Assembly (NCBI RefSeq): GCF_904849725.1
Contig: NC_058522.1
Location: 232,785,084 to 232,849,083 of the forward strand
Length of the DNA stretch: 64,000 nt
Source: Hordeum vulgare subsp. vulgare
Lineage: Eukaryota; Streptophyta; Magnoliopsida; Poales; Poaceae
Direction of reading: 5' to 3'
The position numbers and the translations under genes were made by a program. This document shows, one piece after another, positions 36,187 to 47,372 of this stretch. The notes below the pieces were generated by a model that saw nothing but the letters and a program-made list of their open reading frames with translations, searched no databases and had not been told where the DNA came from. Each line of letters opens with the position of its first letter. Within the stretch, counting starts at the first letter, position 1.

Positions 36187-36561
36187 CCTTTTATTGCTCT
36201 CTTTTGTTTTTTTCAAAACATTGGATGTCTTAAACATCATTGTGTTTGATCATATGCTTTGATTGTTGATGCTACTATGTTATATCCTTGAGCTATCTAC
36301 ATGATGATCATTCACCCATTTGTTTGTGTTATGTGCTTTACTACTCACTCATATCATCTATGCACACCACCAAGATGTATGTGACATGGAAGAGTGATCG
36401 ATGATCCTAATATATTATGCATTTGCATTCAAATATAAATTTAAAATAATGCACAAATTTAGGGGGAGCTCTTGCCTTTCACATACTTCTCAAAGCGACG
36501 ATGCGAGTAATTGATTATATCTTTTGTCCAAGCTTTGATCTATATGTTGTCATCAATTACC
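36087..36561 (+). other. 3' untranslated region of the Copia-like element
   Basis: AT-rich, no ORF. It contains a (GA)n microsatellite at 36153-36181 and an isolated GGGGGAG at about 36461. Confidence 0.6.
36153..36181 (+). repeat. (GA)n microsatellite
   Basis: About 14 uninterrupted GA units. Confidence 0.9.
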
Positions 36562-36575
36562 AAAAAGGGGGAGAT
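36562..36575 (+). promoter_or_regulatory. Polypurine tract of the Copia-like element
   Basis: AAAAAGGGGGAGAT directly precedes the LTR start TGAAAGCACA, typical of large plant Copia elements. Confidence 0.75.
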
Positions 36576-38030
36576 TGAAAGCACAATTGCTCCCTAAGGT
36601 GGTTTTCGTAATTAATAACAACATATGTGTCATTGAACTAATGATCTTATCTAAGTATATTTCAGAAAAGTCCGAAGATGCATTAGATAAAGAATTGTGA
36701 GGAGATACCCCTTGATGCAAGGAAAGGAATATTATTGGCTAAGCTTCGAGCTACAAGACTCTACATTTTATATTTGTGAGAAGTCACATTTGAGGCCATA
36801 GGGAAGCCAATACTATTAAAAGGGGGTGAGGTATCTATAATGAGTTGGTTTCTCAAGTGCTTAGAGATAGCCACCAAAAATACTCGGCCATTCTCCCACA
36901 AAATTCTTTCTCCAAAGCCTAAACATCAAAACCGGTGCCACCAATAATTTTGACTCGGCCCTAAGGATTTTTCTAGAGACACGACCTTGGACAAAACCTA
37001 GAATATCGGTACCACCAACTTCCACTTCGGTGCCACAGAAAAATCAGTGACCAACTTTCTAGTCTGTCGTTTTCAAGAAACAGAATTTTAGAGTCTTGGA
37101 ATCGGTCTCACCGAGATTTGGAAACTTCCCTAGGTCACCATATCAGTACCATCGAGATTCCTTTATCTGTCTCACCAAAAATTCGAAAGTTGCCACATTT
37201 TGTGCAAATCGGTGCCACCAAGATTCACTTTGGTTTCACCAAGTTGGGCAATAATGTTGTAACGGTTGGATTTTAGGAGATGCCTATATATATCCATCCA
37301 GAACCTCTCATTCACAAAGGAAGCACTCAGAACACACATACACTTGCCATATCCATATTTCTGAGAGAGAGCCACCTACTCATGTGTCCCTCCATTTGAA
37401 ACTTGATCTCTAGCCTCCCCAAGTTGCTTTCCACCCAATCAATCTCTTCTACCCATGCCATATCTGTGATAGAGTGATTGAGTGTTGAGGAGACTATCTT
37501 TTGAAGCACAAGAGCAAGGAGTTCATCGTTCTACCACATCTATTACCTTTTGGAGGGTGGTGCCTTCTGGTTTGGTTAGATGTCGCTTGGGAGCATCCTA
37601 CTTCGTGTTGTGGGGTTGAGACAAGAAGTTTGTAAGGGCAAGGAGGCCGCCTACTTCGTGAAGATCTACCCCGAGTGAGGCTAGTCGTTCTTGGACATAA
37701 GCCATGGTGGAATAGACAAGGTTGCTTCTCCGTGGACCCACCGTGGGTTGAGCCCTCCGTGGACTCGCGCGAGCATTACCTAATGTGGACGTACGATAGC
37801 ACCAGCTATCGGAACCACCGCCAAAATTCGCCGTGTCAACCTTTGCGTTTGATCTTTCTATCCCCTCCTTCTACCTACATTTGCATGTCATTACTTTCTG
37901 CTGCAATACTCTTAAATATGCATGTGTAGGGTGTGCTTGACTAGTTACAATTGCTAAAACTGGCCCACAACTAAAATTAGGAAATGCTATGTTTTATTTG
38001 GTCAAGTAGTCTAATCACGTCCCTCTAGAC
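36576..38030 (+). repeat. 3' LTR of the Copia-like element
   Basis: It begins TGAAAGCACAATTG. U3 carries many CGGTNNNACC-type boxes (one perfect palindrome at 37103-37113, others degenerate) and a TATA box at 37284-37293. The end is blurred: a CCCTCTAG-type run at about 38020 resembles the end of such LTRs. No second LTR is visible for comparison. Confidence 0.65.
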
Positions 38031-38049
38031 ATACCTCGGATCCTATAGT

Positions 38050-38397
38050 AGACGAGAGAATGGAGTATGAGGGGCCACCAGGGAGGGACAAGCCATCAGG
38101 GCGCCGCCACCCCCTAACCGCGCCATGTTGGCTTGTGCCTCCCTCGTGTGACTTCCAAGTCTTCTTTTGGTCTAGAAAAAATATAAAAAAGTTTCGTGGC
38201 AATTAGACTTCGTATGGTACTGGAAACTTGAAAAAATCAAAAAACATGCACAAAACATTAACTAGCCCTAGGCACTTGGTTAATAGTTAGTGCTCAAAAA
38301 TAATAGAAATTGGTGAGTTCTGACCGAGAAGTATACTAGGATGTTAATATAATAGCTTGGAAAAATAAATAATTATAGATATGTTGGAGACGTATCA
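38050..38397 (-). repeat. Inverted fragment of a TGATACG-type Athila LTR (U3 only)
   Basis: On the minus strand it starts TGATACGTCTCCAACAT and runs through the usual '...AGCACTAAC...' U3 sequence to the ACAAGCCA / TGGCTTGT hairpin (38088-38136). Only about 350 bp is kept; the leader and U5 are missing, so it is truncated. Confidence 0.75.
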
Positions 38398-38406
38398 GCG
38401 TACAAC

Positions 38407-39586
38407 ATGGACAAGGAGATGGTCGACATCATCCATGACAAATGCGAGGGAGGGGGAGGGGGCTATGAGGACGATCACGTGGAAGACTCGGACCCCACCC
38501 AGTCCAGCAACTACCAGCACCAGTCCTACACCGAGACGACCACACAACAGACGTACACCCAGGACGCCACGCAAAACACGTACACCCAGACCGCCACGCA
38601 GAAGACATACACCCAAACTGACTATGGCATAGAGAAATAACAACATTGGGACACCGGAGAGCAGCAACCCGAGGGGGAGGAGGAGAAGGAGGCCGCCGTC
38701 GCCAACGATCATACAGATGATACAACCGGCAATCCAAAGAAGAAGGTAAGAGGAGAAACCTTCAATATGCGTGAGGATGGGATGATGTGCAAGGCATGTT
38801 TATCCACTAGCGTCGATCCGTTCCATGGCATGGAGCAAAATGACACAACCTTTTGAAGGAACATTCACATATGGTTCCATGAACAAAAGCATTTTGCACC
38901 CTATAGTGACACGGTCATCCGCAACCTTGAATGAAGGTCCCTCAACCATCGATGGTACATCATCCAAGATTACGTGTCCAAGTATTGTGGTCACTTGAGG
39001 CAACTCATCACACAGTGGACTAGTGGTGCACAAATCACCGAGCAATTAAGTTGCTCAGTTGCGGGATATCCTTTAGTTTTGTTGATCACTAGCTGGACAT
39101 GTATTTTTCTTGCTCACTAGATGAATATGCATTGTCAACATTGTTTCACTTTGTAGCCTACTCGTGCTTGTGTGGTGTACAAGAAGTTGGAGAATAAGTC
39201 CTTCACCGTCATGCGTTGTTGGTTGATTTTGAATGGGAACCAAAGTGGAACCTTTTCATTGCCAAGACCACCGTCCAAGCCAACAAGGAAGAAACTGGTG
39301 ACCCTACCGACCCAACCCAACAACCTCCAAAGAAGGTTAGAAGAAACTTCTAGGGGAACAAGTGAGAGGAGGAGAGGGCGAAGCAAGGCGGTGCGGCGGA
39401 CAAGATGACAAAGAAGTTTGAGGACATCTTGACTAAGAAAAAGGAGAAGAAGGCGGAGAGGTTCAAGTAGTTCATGGATGCAACAGACAAGAAAATGGCT
39501 TTTTAAGAGAGGAGGACCATGATCGAAGAGAGGAAGGCAACGCTTGAGGATAAGAGGGTGAAGATCGCCACCAATGAGGAGGAGGC
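38407..39586 (+). pseudogene. Fragment resembling a PIF/Harbinger-associated NAM/Myb-like gene
   Basis: It begins MDKEMVDIIHDKCEG and has a Thr/Gln repeat region. A Myb/SANT-like stretch follows (MMCKACLSTSVDPFHGMEQNDTTF ... KHFAPYSDTVIRN ... NHRWYIIQDYVSKYCGHLRQL). After a stop-rich gap that may be an intron (about 39060-39157) come FTVMRCWLILNGNQ and a Lys/Glu-rich end (KKFEDILTKKEKKAER-like, in another frame). This order matches the widespread grass proteins with a NAM-associated C-terminal domain, many of them linked to PIF/Harbinger ORF1. Stops and frameshifts make it non-functional. It is cut at 39586 by an LTR. Confidence 0.55.
38551..38619 (+). repeat. 27-bp minisatellite in the NAM/Myb-like fragment
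   Basis: Two full 27-bp units (38551-38577, 38578-38604) and a partial third encode the repeated TYTQ motif. Confidence 0.75.
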
Positions 39587-40079
39587 TGATACGTCTCCAA
39601 CGTATCTATAATTTGTGATTATTCCATGCTATTATATTATAAATCTTGGATGTTTTATAAGCATTTATATGATGTTTTATATCAGTTTGGAGCACTAACC
39701 TATTAATGCAGTGCCAGTGCCAGTAGTTGTTTTTTGTATGTTTTTGGCTTTTCGGGAATATTTTACTAACCAAAGTCCAAATACCCTGAAACGTTTTTAT
39801 TTATTTTTCTAGACAAAAATAAGACCTCAAAGCTTCAGAGGAAGACAAGAGGGCACACAAGGTGCCCCCAAGAGAACAAGGCGCCTCCAGGGGGATGTCC
39901 CGCCCTGATGGCTTGGGGCCACATCCCACCTCATGTGGCCCTGATCTCTTAACTATAAATTCTTATATATCGGGAAAACCCTATAGAGCCTCCCAAAACA
40001 CTTTCTCCGCTGCCGCATGCTTCTATTTCTTCGTGTGCCCATGTGGATCCCTATTCCGGTGCCCTTCGAGAAGGGGGAT
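39587..40079 (+). repeat. Truncated TGATACG-type LTR
   Basis: It begins TGATACGTCTCCAACG inside the NAM/Myb-like fragment and includes a TATAAAT box at 39954-39960. It stops abruptly at 40079, where a second LTR begins, so the remainder is presumably displaced by the element inserted at 40080. Confidence 0.75.
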
Positions 40080-41614
40080 TGATACATCTCCAACGTATCT
40101 ATAATTCTTGAATGACCCATGCTGATATATTATAATTCCAGAATAATTTTGGGGTATTTATTTACCATTTTATTTTATTTTTGAGCACTAACCTATTGAC
40201 CTAGTGCGTAGTGCCAGTTACTATATTCTGCGTGTTTTTCACTTTGGAGGTTTTCCATACCAAACGAGGTCTAATTGCCCTAAAACTTTTTGATGATTTT
40301 TATGGACCAAAAGAAGACAAACGAGCATCATAAGAACGTAGGAGGCCTCAAGAGGGGCCCACAAGCCAACATCATGATGATGGCTTGTGCCTCCCTCGTG
40401 TTCCCCCGACTACCTTATTTGGCTTTAAATTCTCATCTACCCTAAAAACACGAGTGGGAGTCCCGAAACACTTTTTACGCTGCGTTCCGATGGGAGGCCA
40501 TCTGGAGCTTCGTTCTGGCACCTTGTCGGGGGGGGGGAATCAATCACAGAAGGCCTCTTCATCAACCATTCTGCCCTCACGATGATGTGTGAGTAGTTCA
40601 TCACAGACCTACGGGTCCATAGTCAGTACCTAGATGGCAATATCCCTCTCTTTTATCTTCAATACAATGATCATTGCATCTTCACCTTGATCCATATGAT
40701 GTAATTCTTTTTGTGCGGTGCATTTGTTGGGATCCGATGAATTGTGTGTCTATGTTCCAACTATTCATGATAAATATTTGAGTCACCTCTGAATAATTAT
40801 ATGATTCTTATGTGCATGATTATGATAGCTTCGTAATTCTCTATGATGTATTGAAATAGTTTGGCCAACTGGATCAATATTTCTTCGGTGCGAGAGGCGC
40901 GTTGTGGAAGGTTCAACCTAGAAAATTTCTATATCCTAGTGACAGAAGGGGACAAGGTGCATCTTTGTGTTGCAAATACTAAGGATAAAACGATGGGGTT
41001 TATTCATATTGCTTTAGTTTACTTTGTATACATCATGTCATTGTTCTTCATGCATTACTTTCTTTTACTTAATACTCTAGATTCATGGTGGATAGCGGTT
41101 GAGGAGTGGAGTAATAGTAATATGTGCAGGAAGGAGTCGGCCTATTTCTTTATGGATGTGATGCCTATATACACATGATCATTGACGTGAATATCACATA
41201 ACTATCTGCTTTTTTGTCAATTGTCCAATAATAATTTGTTTACCCACGATATGCTATTTTTACATGAGAGATGACATTAGGGAAAGCTATGCTCCCGGTC
41301 TATTCACAACATACTGATAAAACCTTTATTACCTTGTTCTTATTTACTTGTTTTTACTTTAACTTGCTATCTACAATTATTTACACACCTCACTTGCTTG
41401 CAAATAACAAGACAAGAGGATTGAAAACCCTCTTTCCCACGTTGGTTGCAAGTTGTTTGGTCTTTTGTGTGCACCCACTAAAGATGGTTGTGGTTGATAT
41501 TCCTATTGGTTCGATAAACCTTGGTTTCATAACCGAGGGAAAGACTTACCCAGTTTGTGGTGCAATAACCCAGTCCTCTTCACGGGAAACCCAACACAGA
41601 TCACGAGTATGACA
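40080..41614 (+). repeat. 5' LTR of the degraded Sabrina-like element
   Basis: It starts TGATACATCTCC and ends ATGACA just before AAGGATTTGTGGCC. U3 has a perfect cruciform (ACAAGCCA 40361-40368 / TGGCTTGT 40381-40388 with CATCATGATG inside). The TATA box is degenerate (TTTAAAT at 40424). Confidence 0.75.
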
Positions 41615-41623
41615 AAGGATTTG

Positions 41624-41641
41624 TGGCCCCGTTGCCGGGGA
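41624..41641 (+). promoter_or_regulatory. Primer-binding site (tRNA-Asp), degraded
   Basis: TGGCCCCGTTGCCGGGGA differs by one base from TGGCGCCGTTGCCGGGGA, the complement of the tRNA-Asp 3' end used by Athila elements. Confidence 0.8.
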
Positions 41642-41828
41642 ATATCATCACAAACTTCCAAGTATCTCCACACAAAATTTCTTTCACTTGTTCCTCTTTT
41701 TATTTGCTGGTATATTTAGTTTGTCTCATAAAAAATAAAAATAAAATTAATTATCTTTGCTTGCTTAACTTGTTACTAGGTTGCATCTTCGCTCTCTAGT
41801 TTGCTTGTTATTTGCTTGCTCGGTCACC

Positions 41829-43853
41829 ATATCTCAAGATACTATTAAGTTGTGTGACTTGTCAAATACTAATAAAAATTATTTTGTTAGAACTCCTATG
41901 CCACCCACCACTAGTGCAGATTATTTTGATATGAATGCTGCATTACTGAATCTTGTCATGAAGGAGCAATTTTCGGGAGTCCTATTAAGGATCCCGCTTC
42001 ACATCTCAATACCTTTGTTGAACTTTGTGATATAAAAAATAACAAGGACATACATAATGATATTGTGAAATTAAAATTGTTTCCTTTTTCACTAAGATAG
42101 AAAGCTAAATCTTGGTTTTCATCTTTATCACGTAATAGTATTGGAACATGGGATAAGTGTAAAGATGCTTTTATTGCCAAGTATTTTCCTCCTGCTAAGA
42201 TCATTTCCCTTAGAAATCAAATAATGAATTTTAAATAGCAAGATAATGAACATGATTCACACTCTTTGGAGAGGATGAAATTGATGATGAGAAATTGTCC
42301 AACACATGGCTTAAACTTGTGGATGATTATCCAAAATTTCTATGCTGGACTAAACTTTATGTCTAGAAATCTTCTAGATTCTGCCGCACGTGGTACCTCC
42401 ATGGAGGTGACCTTAGGAGAGACCACCAAACTTCTGTACAACATCATGGCAACTATTATCAATGGCATACCAAGAGAGCTCCAACTGGTAAGAAGGTAAA
42501 TTTTGTTGAGGAAATCGCTACCTTGAATGAAAAAGTGGATGTTGTTATGAATTTGGTTGCTAATAAAAATACTCATGTTAATCCTAATGATATGCCCTTG
42601 TCTACCATGATTGAATATAATAATGATGCTATTGATGTGAACTTTTCCTCACAAAATAATTTCAACAACAATTCTTATAGGGGTAATTTCAATACTAGGT
42701 CGTATCCCGGTAACAATCCTAATGGTTATGGCAGTTCTTATGTTAATTCTTATGGAAATTGTCTACATATTCTAATAGGACACCCTATTATCTTGAGAAC
42801 AGAATAAAGTAATTCATTAATTCTCAAAAAGCTTTCAATACTATGGTAGAAGAAAAATTGCATGTTGTTGATACTTTGGCTAAAAACGTGGATATGATTG
42901 TTCTTGATGTAGAAACTCTGAAAAAAGCTTTGCCTCCTAAGAATTATTTTAATGATACTATTAAATCTATCCAAGTTTCTGTTAATGAAAGTAAGGAGAG
43001 GACCGCTAATTTGAAAGGTAAGCAGAAATTCCTAGAAAAGGCTCTTCCATCCTGTTTTTAACGAAATCATGATGAAGATCTTAAAATGATTGGTACTTCA
43101 CCTGTTGAAGCTTTGTTTACTTCGCAGAATGTTAATGATAAAGGGACTGTATATGAGTCAACTCTAGTGAAGGAGCGTCCCGTTTGCTTGGAGGGTGATG
43201 ATTTTAATGCTAAAACTGAAAAGTGGGTTTGGAGAGGTTAAAATTGTAACTAGTGTTGTGCCCACTATATTGGATTAAAAGGACTTTAATTAGAATAATT
43301 TATCTTTAGAATGTATTTCATTACTGCAATCCATTATTATCTCACCCAATGCTTATGAAGAAAACAAAGCTTTTATTCAACATATAGTAAGCTATGGTGA
43401 AAGCTTATGATGAGAAACTTGAGCTTGAAGTTTCTATTACTAGAAAGTCGCATGATGAGAGGGAACCTACTATCAAAATTAAGATAAATAAATATGAATG
43501 CAATGCTTTGTGTTACCTTGGTGCTAGTGTTTAAACTATACCTAAAACTTTATGTGATGTGCTTGGTCTCACCAATATTGAAGAATGTTCCCTAAACTTG
43601 GATCTTGCGGATTCTACCATCAAGAAACCCCTGGGTAGAAATAATGATGTGCTGATAATTGCAAATGTAAATTATGTGTCTATAGATTCATTTTGCTTGA
43701 TATTGATTGCAATACTACCTTTGTCCAATTATACTTGGAAGGCCGTTCCTATGAACTATAGGTGCAATTATTGACATGAAAGAGGGAAATATTAGGTTCC
43801 AATTTCCATTAAAGAAAGGAATGGAACAATTTCCTAGAAATAGAATTATGTAA
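41829..43853 (+). pseudogene. Decayed gag-protease of the Sabrina-like element
   Basis: It is colinear with the Gag-PR ORF at 51135-53158. The start codon reads ATA instead of ATG. Many stops and frameshifts follow. The protease active site reads CYLGASV then a stop, with Tyr where the catalytic Asp should be. Recognisable capsid parts are AALLNLVMKEQFSG and ERMKLMMRNCPTHGL. No RT or integrase follows. Confidence 0.8.
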
Positions 43854-46592
43854 CTATATGAATCAATCATGAGAGCCACTTATGGGTTGAGTGTCAAAGA
43901 TGACAACACTTGAAACTATGCAATATGCCTAGCTAGGGGCGTAAAACAATATCGCTTGTTGGGAGGCAACCCAATAGTTATCTTTAATTTTTGCTTTTTT
44001 ATTTATGTTAGTGTGTGATAACATGAGTATTGCCTCTGTAATTATTGTGTTTTTATTTTTAATTAGTGTTTGTTCCAAGTAAATCCTTTGCGATGATTTG
44101 CATGATGAGTAGAATTGATATGGTGCAAAAATAGAAACTTTGACGTCGAGTGGCAAATTTCTCAGATTTTACTGAAACGTTTTTAAGATGATTTTCTACA
44201 ATGCATTTTTATAAAAATTATTCAGGTCTTCCTAACTTTTCAGAATTTTTGGAGTTATATAAGTTTAGTTTCATTATAGATTACTACATACTGTTATATT
44301 TTAGTCAAATTATGTTTTTTGCATGTGTAGTTTGCTTATTTTGATAATGTTATGGATTGTATCGGGGAGTATAATCCATGGAGGAGTTAAGACACAGTAA
44401 AATATGATAAATTAAAATAATAATCAATTTGTAAAAGCACCTGAAGGTATTTTATATGTTGCTTATATTAACGGATCTCACGAAGTATTGTTGAGTTTTA
44501 TGTGATTGCAGTTTTCAAGTTTTCGGTATTGTCACGATGGACAAAGGATTGAGGAGCAGCAAAAGCCTAAGCTTGGGGATTCCCAAGGCACCCCAAGGTA
44601 ATATTCTAGGAATACTGCCCCGAAAGGCATCCCCTCTTTTCGTCTTAATCCATCGGTAGGTTACTTGGAGCTATATTTTTATTCGTCACATGATAGGAGT
44701 TTTGCTTGGAGCATCATTTGCTTTTGTTTGATTTTACTTATAGTTTACCACAATCATTGTTTGCTGGACACACCTATTTTATAGATATACCACATCATCA
44801 GAATTTGTTAGAATACTCTATGTGCTTCACTTATATCTTTTGAGCATAGCAACTGCTCCTGTACTTCACTTATATCTTTTCAAGCATGGTGGTGTGTAGA
44901 TTTTATAGAAATATTATGCTCTCATTTTTAAATTATAATTTTTTGAGATCTTTAAAAATAGTGATGGTAATTTGCATGGGTCATAATACTAGATAAAAAA
45001 ATGAGCATCCAATGAGTAATGATAAGAACCATCATGTAGCACATATAGAGAAATTGCGGGTTAATGATATCGATGTGGTGATATGACAAAGGTGTGAGTG
45101 CATTATTATTAATTGAGATAGGTGTCGATATTAAGATATGCTAAACTTCTTGTTCATCCAAAAAAATTAAAAATGCATGGTGATGATGTGTGAGCATTTC
45201 TATTCCTTGTTGAAATCCTTGTGATGTTTTGAGTCATAGTCGTGCGATGGTTAATTCCTACCAACCCTGTCCCTCCTGACATGTGGGTAGTACTTTGATT
45301 TGTGATAAAAATAATAAAATATTGCAATAAGTATATGAGTTCTTCATGACTAATGTGACACCATGGACATACGCACTCTCACCTCCTCATATTTTCTAGC
45401 CTCTTCGGGACCTTCAATCGCCCGTTCTCACCTTGAGGACCGGTGCAACTTTCGCCGGCATCCAAACCCTATGACCTGACACACTCTATTGCACATAAAC
45501 CTTTTTATATACTCCGCAAAAAAGCCACAATACCAAACTATCATGGCATTTTCATAGCCACTCTAAGACATACTGCCATGCAAATGCCATCGTCACTTCA
45601 CATGACTAGTTCGTTCATCATTATAATGCTTTGCATGATCATATAGAGCTGACATAGTATTTGTGGCAAAGCCACCGCTCATCATGTTTTGATACATGTC
45701 CTGCTAGATCTTTGCACATCCTGGTACACTGCCACAGGCATTCATTCAGAGTCATATCGTCCTATCAGTTTTCATGATGAGTTGTAAGTAAATAAAAGTG
45801 TTATGATCATCATTATTAGAGCATTATCCCAGTGAAGAAATAAAATGGGGATGCCAAATGAGCCCACAATAAAAAAGGAATGAGAGAAAAGAGAGAAGGG
45901 ACTTTGCTACTATCCTATACCACACTTGCGCCTCAAAGTGGCAACTTGTTTTTCATATAGAGAGTCTCATGTTATATAATTCTTATGCTAGTGGGAATCA
46001 CTTTTCATAAACTTGGACGGTTTAATCCGATGAAGATCGCACTCAAATGCCCGAGGTCTTCATGAGAATGCAAGTTGGATGCACACCCAATTTAGCTTCA
46101 ATGGAGCTTTCATACACTTATAGCTCTTGTGCATCGTTTGCATGGTAATCCCTACTCCTCCCACCGTTATCTATCGACGGACATCTATAGCTCGTTGGTA
46201 CGCCTAGTTGATGTGAGACTATATTATCTAGTTTTACCCCTTTTAAACCTACCACCATATTCTATTCTACCCTCATTCTATGACCAATGGTTCATGCTCA
46301 TGTATCGCATGAAGAATGAAAAGTTGATGCATACTGAAAAAGTAAGATCCAATTGCCTCACTTGAACACCGTGGTACTTGACATTTGTATTGATGAGGTG
46401 AAGATGGAGCCATGCCTTGCTAATATAATAAAGATGGATGGGGGGGGGGGTAAAACAATCTTTGAGGATTGTATACTTTGAAAGATTAATGATTTTCTAC
46501 TTATACCTATAAGCATTGATATGTTAATGTTTCTTAATTCATCGTTTCTCAGTGAGCATACATGCATAAGGTTACATCATGGATAGCATGTC
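43854..46592 (+). other. 3' non-coding region of the degraded Sabrina-like element
   Basis: No gene is visible. An internal polypurine-like AAGCTTGGGGATTCC lies at 44569-44583, and two copies of a CTTCACTTATATCTTTT motif at about 44825 and 44864. A run of ten G at about 46441 is a possible sequencing weak spot. Confidence 0.65.
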
Positions 46593-47359
46593 TGTGATAC
46601 CCCCGATCTAATAAAAGTAAGTTGAATGGACTTAGATTGGGCAATCTATCAAGGTTGATTTTTCGACAACCATGTCCCTTTTAGAAGACGTCTGAGCCAG
46701 AAAGATAATTTATGAGGATAAAATAATGATTGTGTGCATTCACACAAAGGTAGACTCAATAATATCGAATGAAAATCACAAAGGATGTTAAGAATGTTGC
46801 TAGACATATGGATTTAACCATAATGCAAGAAGGTGAGAAATGTCATGAACAATAGGCTAGTGAGGATTTCGGAAGATCGAATAGCAATTCGAGGGACTTG
46901 CAAAACCCATGACAACTGAGGATGAACGAATCCCTAGTAAGATAATTCATTATACCTTGTAAAAACAAGAGGAACTTGAAAGAAAGTATGAGCAAAAAAT
47001 GTATGCAATCGTCCATAGGGGTTGACGGTGGAAGGGAATCGCAAAAAAGCGATGAGCGTTAGCTCTTGAGAGAACATCGGAGAGTATCTTCGAAGTCTTC
47101 TGATGAGTCAAGCCATCAACTCGAATGAGGGGCTCTCTGGGAGGAAGCATTTACAAGAACCTAGAGTCAGAGTTAGCAAAATATTTTACCTGAAAGAGAA
47201 GATACATTAGAACCCAAAGTATAGAAGAGGAGTAAAAGATCCTAAGACCACCTGATTGAGATGTGGGCCCAAAAGCCACACAACAATGTTAATATATTTT
47301 TTCAAAGACTAGACTCAACTTCGGCCAAGGAGTTGGAAAGGGGCTACCTACATGCAGTT
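46593..47359 (-). mobile_element. Short internal fragment of a minus-strand element
   Basis: It starts with TGTGATACCCCCGAT, similar to the plus-strand start of the LTR at 47376, so a remnant of a second LTR end may be present. The rest is leader-like non-coding sequence running to the primer site. No ORF is recognised. Confidence 0.45.
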
Positions 47360-47372
47360 GGCTCTGATACCA
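47360..47372 (-). promoter_or_regulatory. Primer-binding site (tRNA-iMet)
   Basis: GGCTCTGATACCA on the plus strand, 3 nt from the LTR at 47376, marks the LTR as the 5' LTR of a minus-strand element whose body extends left. Confidence 0.85.

Larger units (their letters stand above)
30802..38030 (+). mobile_element. Non-autonomous Copia-like LTR element, 5' part outside window
   Basis: After the chromovirus LTR a different element resumes: a gag-like coding remnant with a degraded zinc knuckle, a long non-coding segment, a second ORF, a polypurine tract (AAAAAGGGGGAGA) and an LTR beginning TGAAAGCACAATTG. The tract and LTR style resemble large SIRE/Maximus-type Copia elements. No protease, integrase or RT lies between the two ORFs, so this family form appears to need a helper. 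The chromovirus interrupts it, so it is the outermost and oldest layer of the nest. The right end is uncertain by some tens of bases. Confidence 0.65.
40080..46590 (+). mobile_element. Degraded Sabrina-like Athila element (Gag-PR type), 3' end missing
   Basis: It has a 5' LTR, a tRNA-Asp primer site, a decayed gag-protease ORF and the start of the 3' non-coding region, all colinear with the better-preserved element at 49280-57607. It ends near 46590, where a minus-strand element begins, so its 3' LTR is not seen. Confidence 0.8.
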
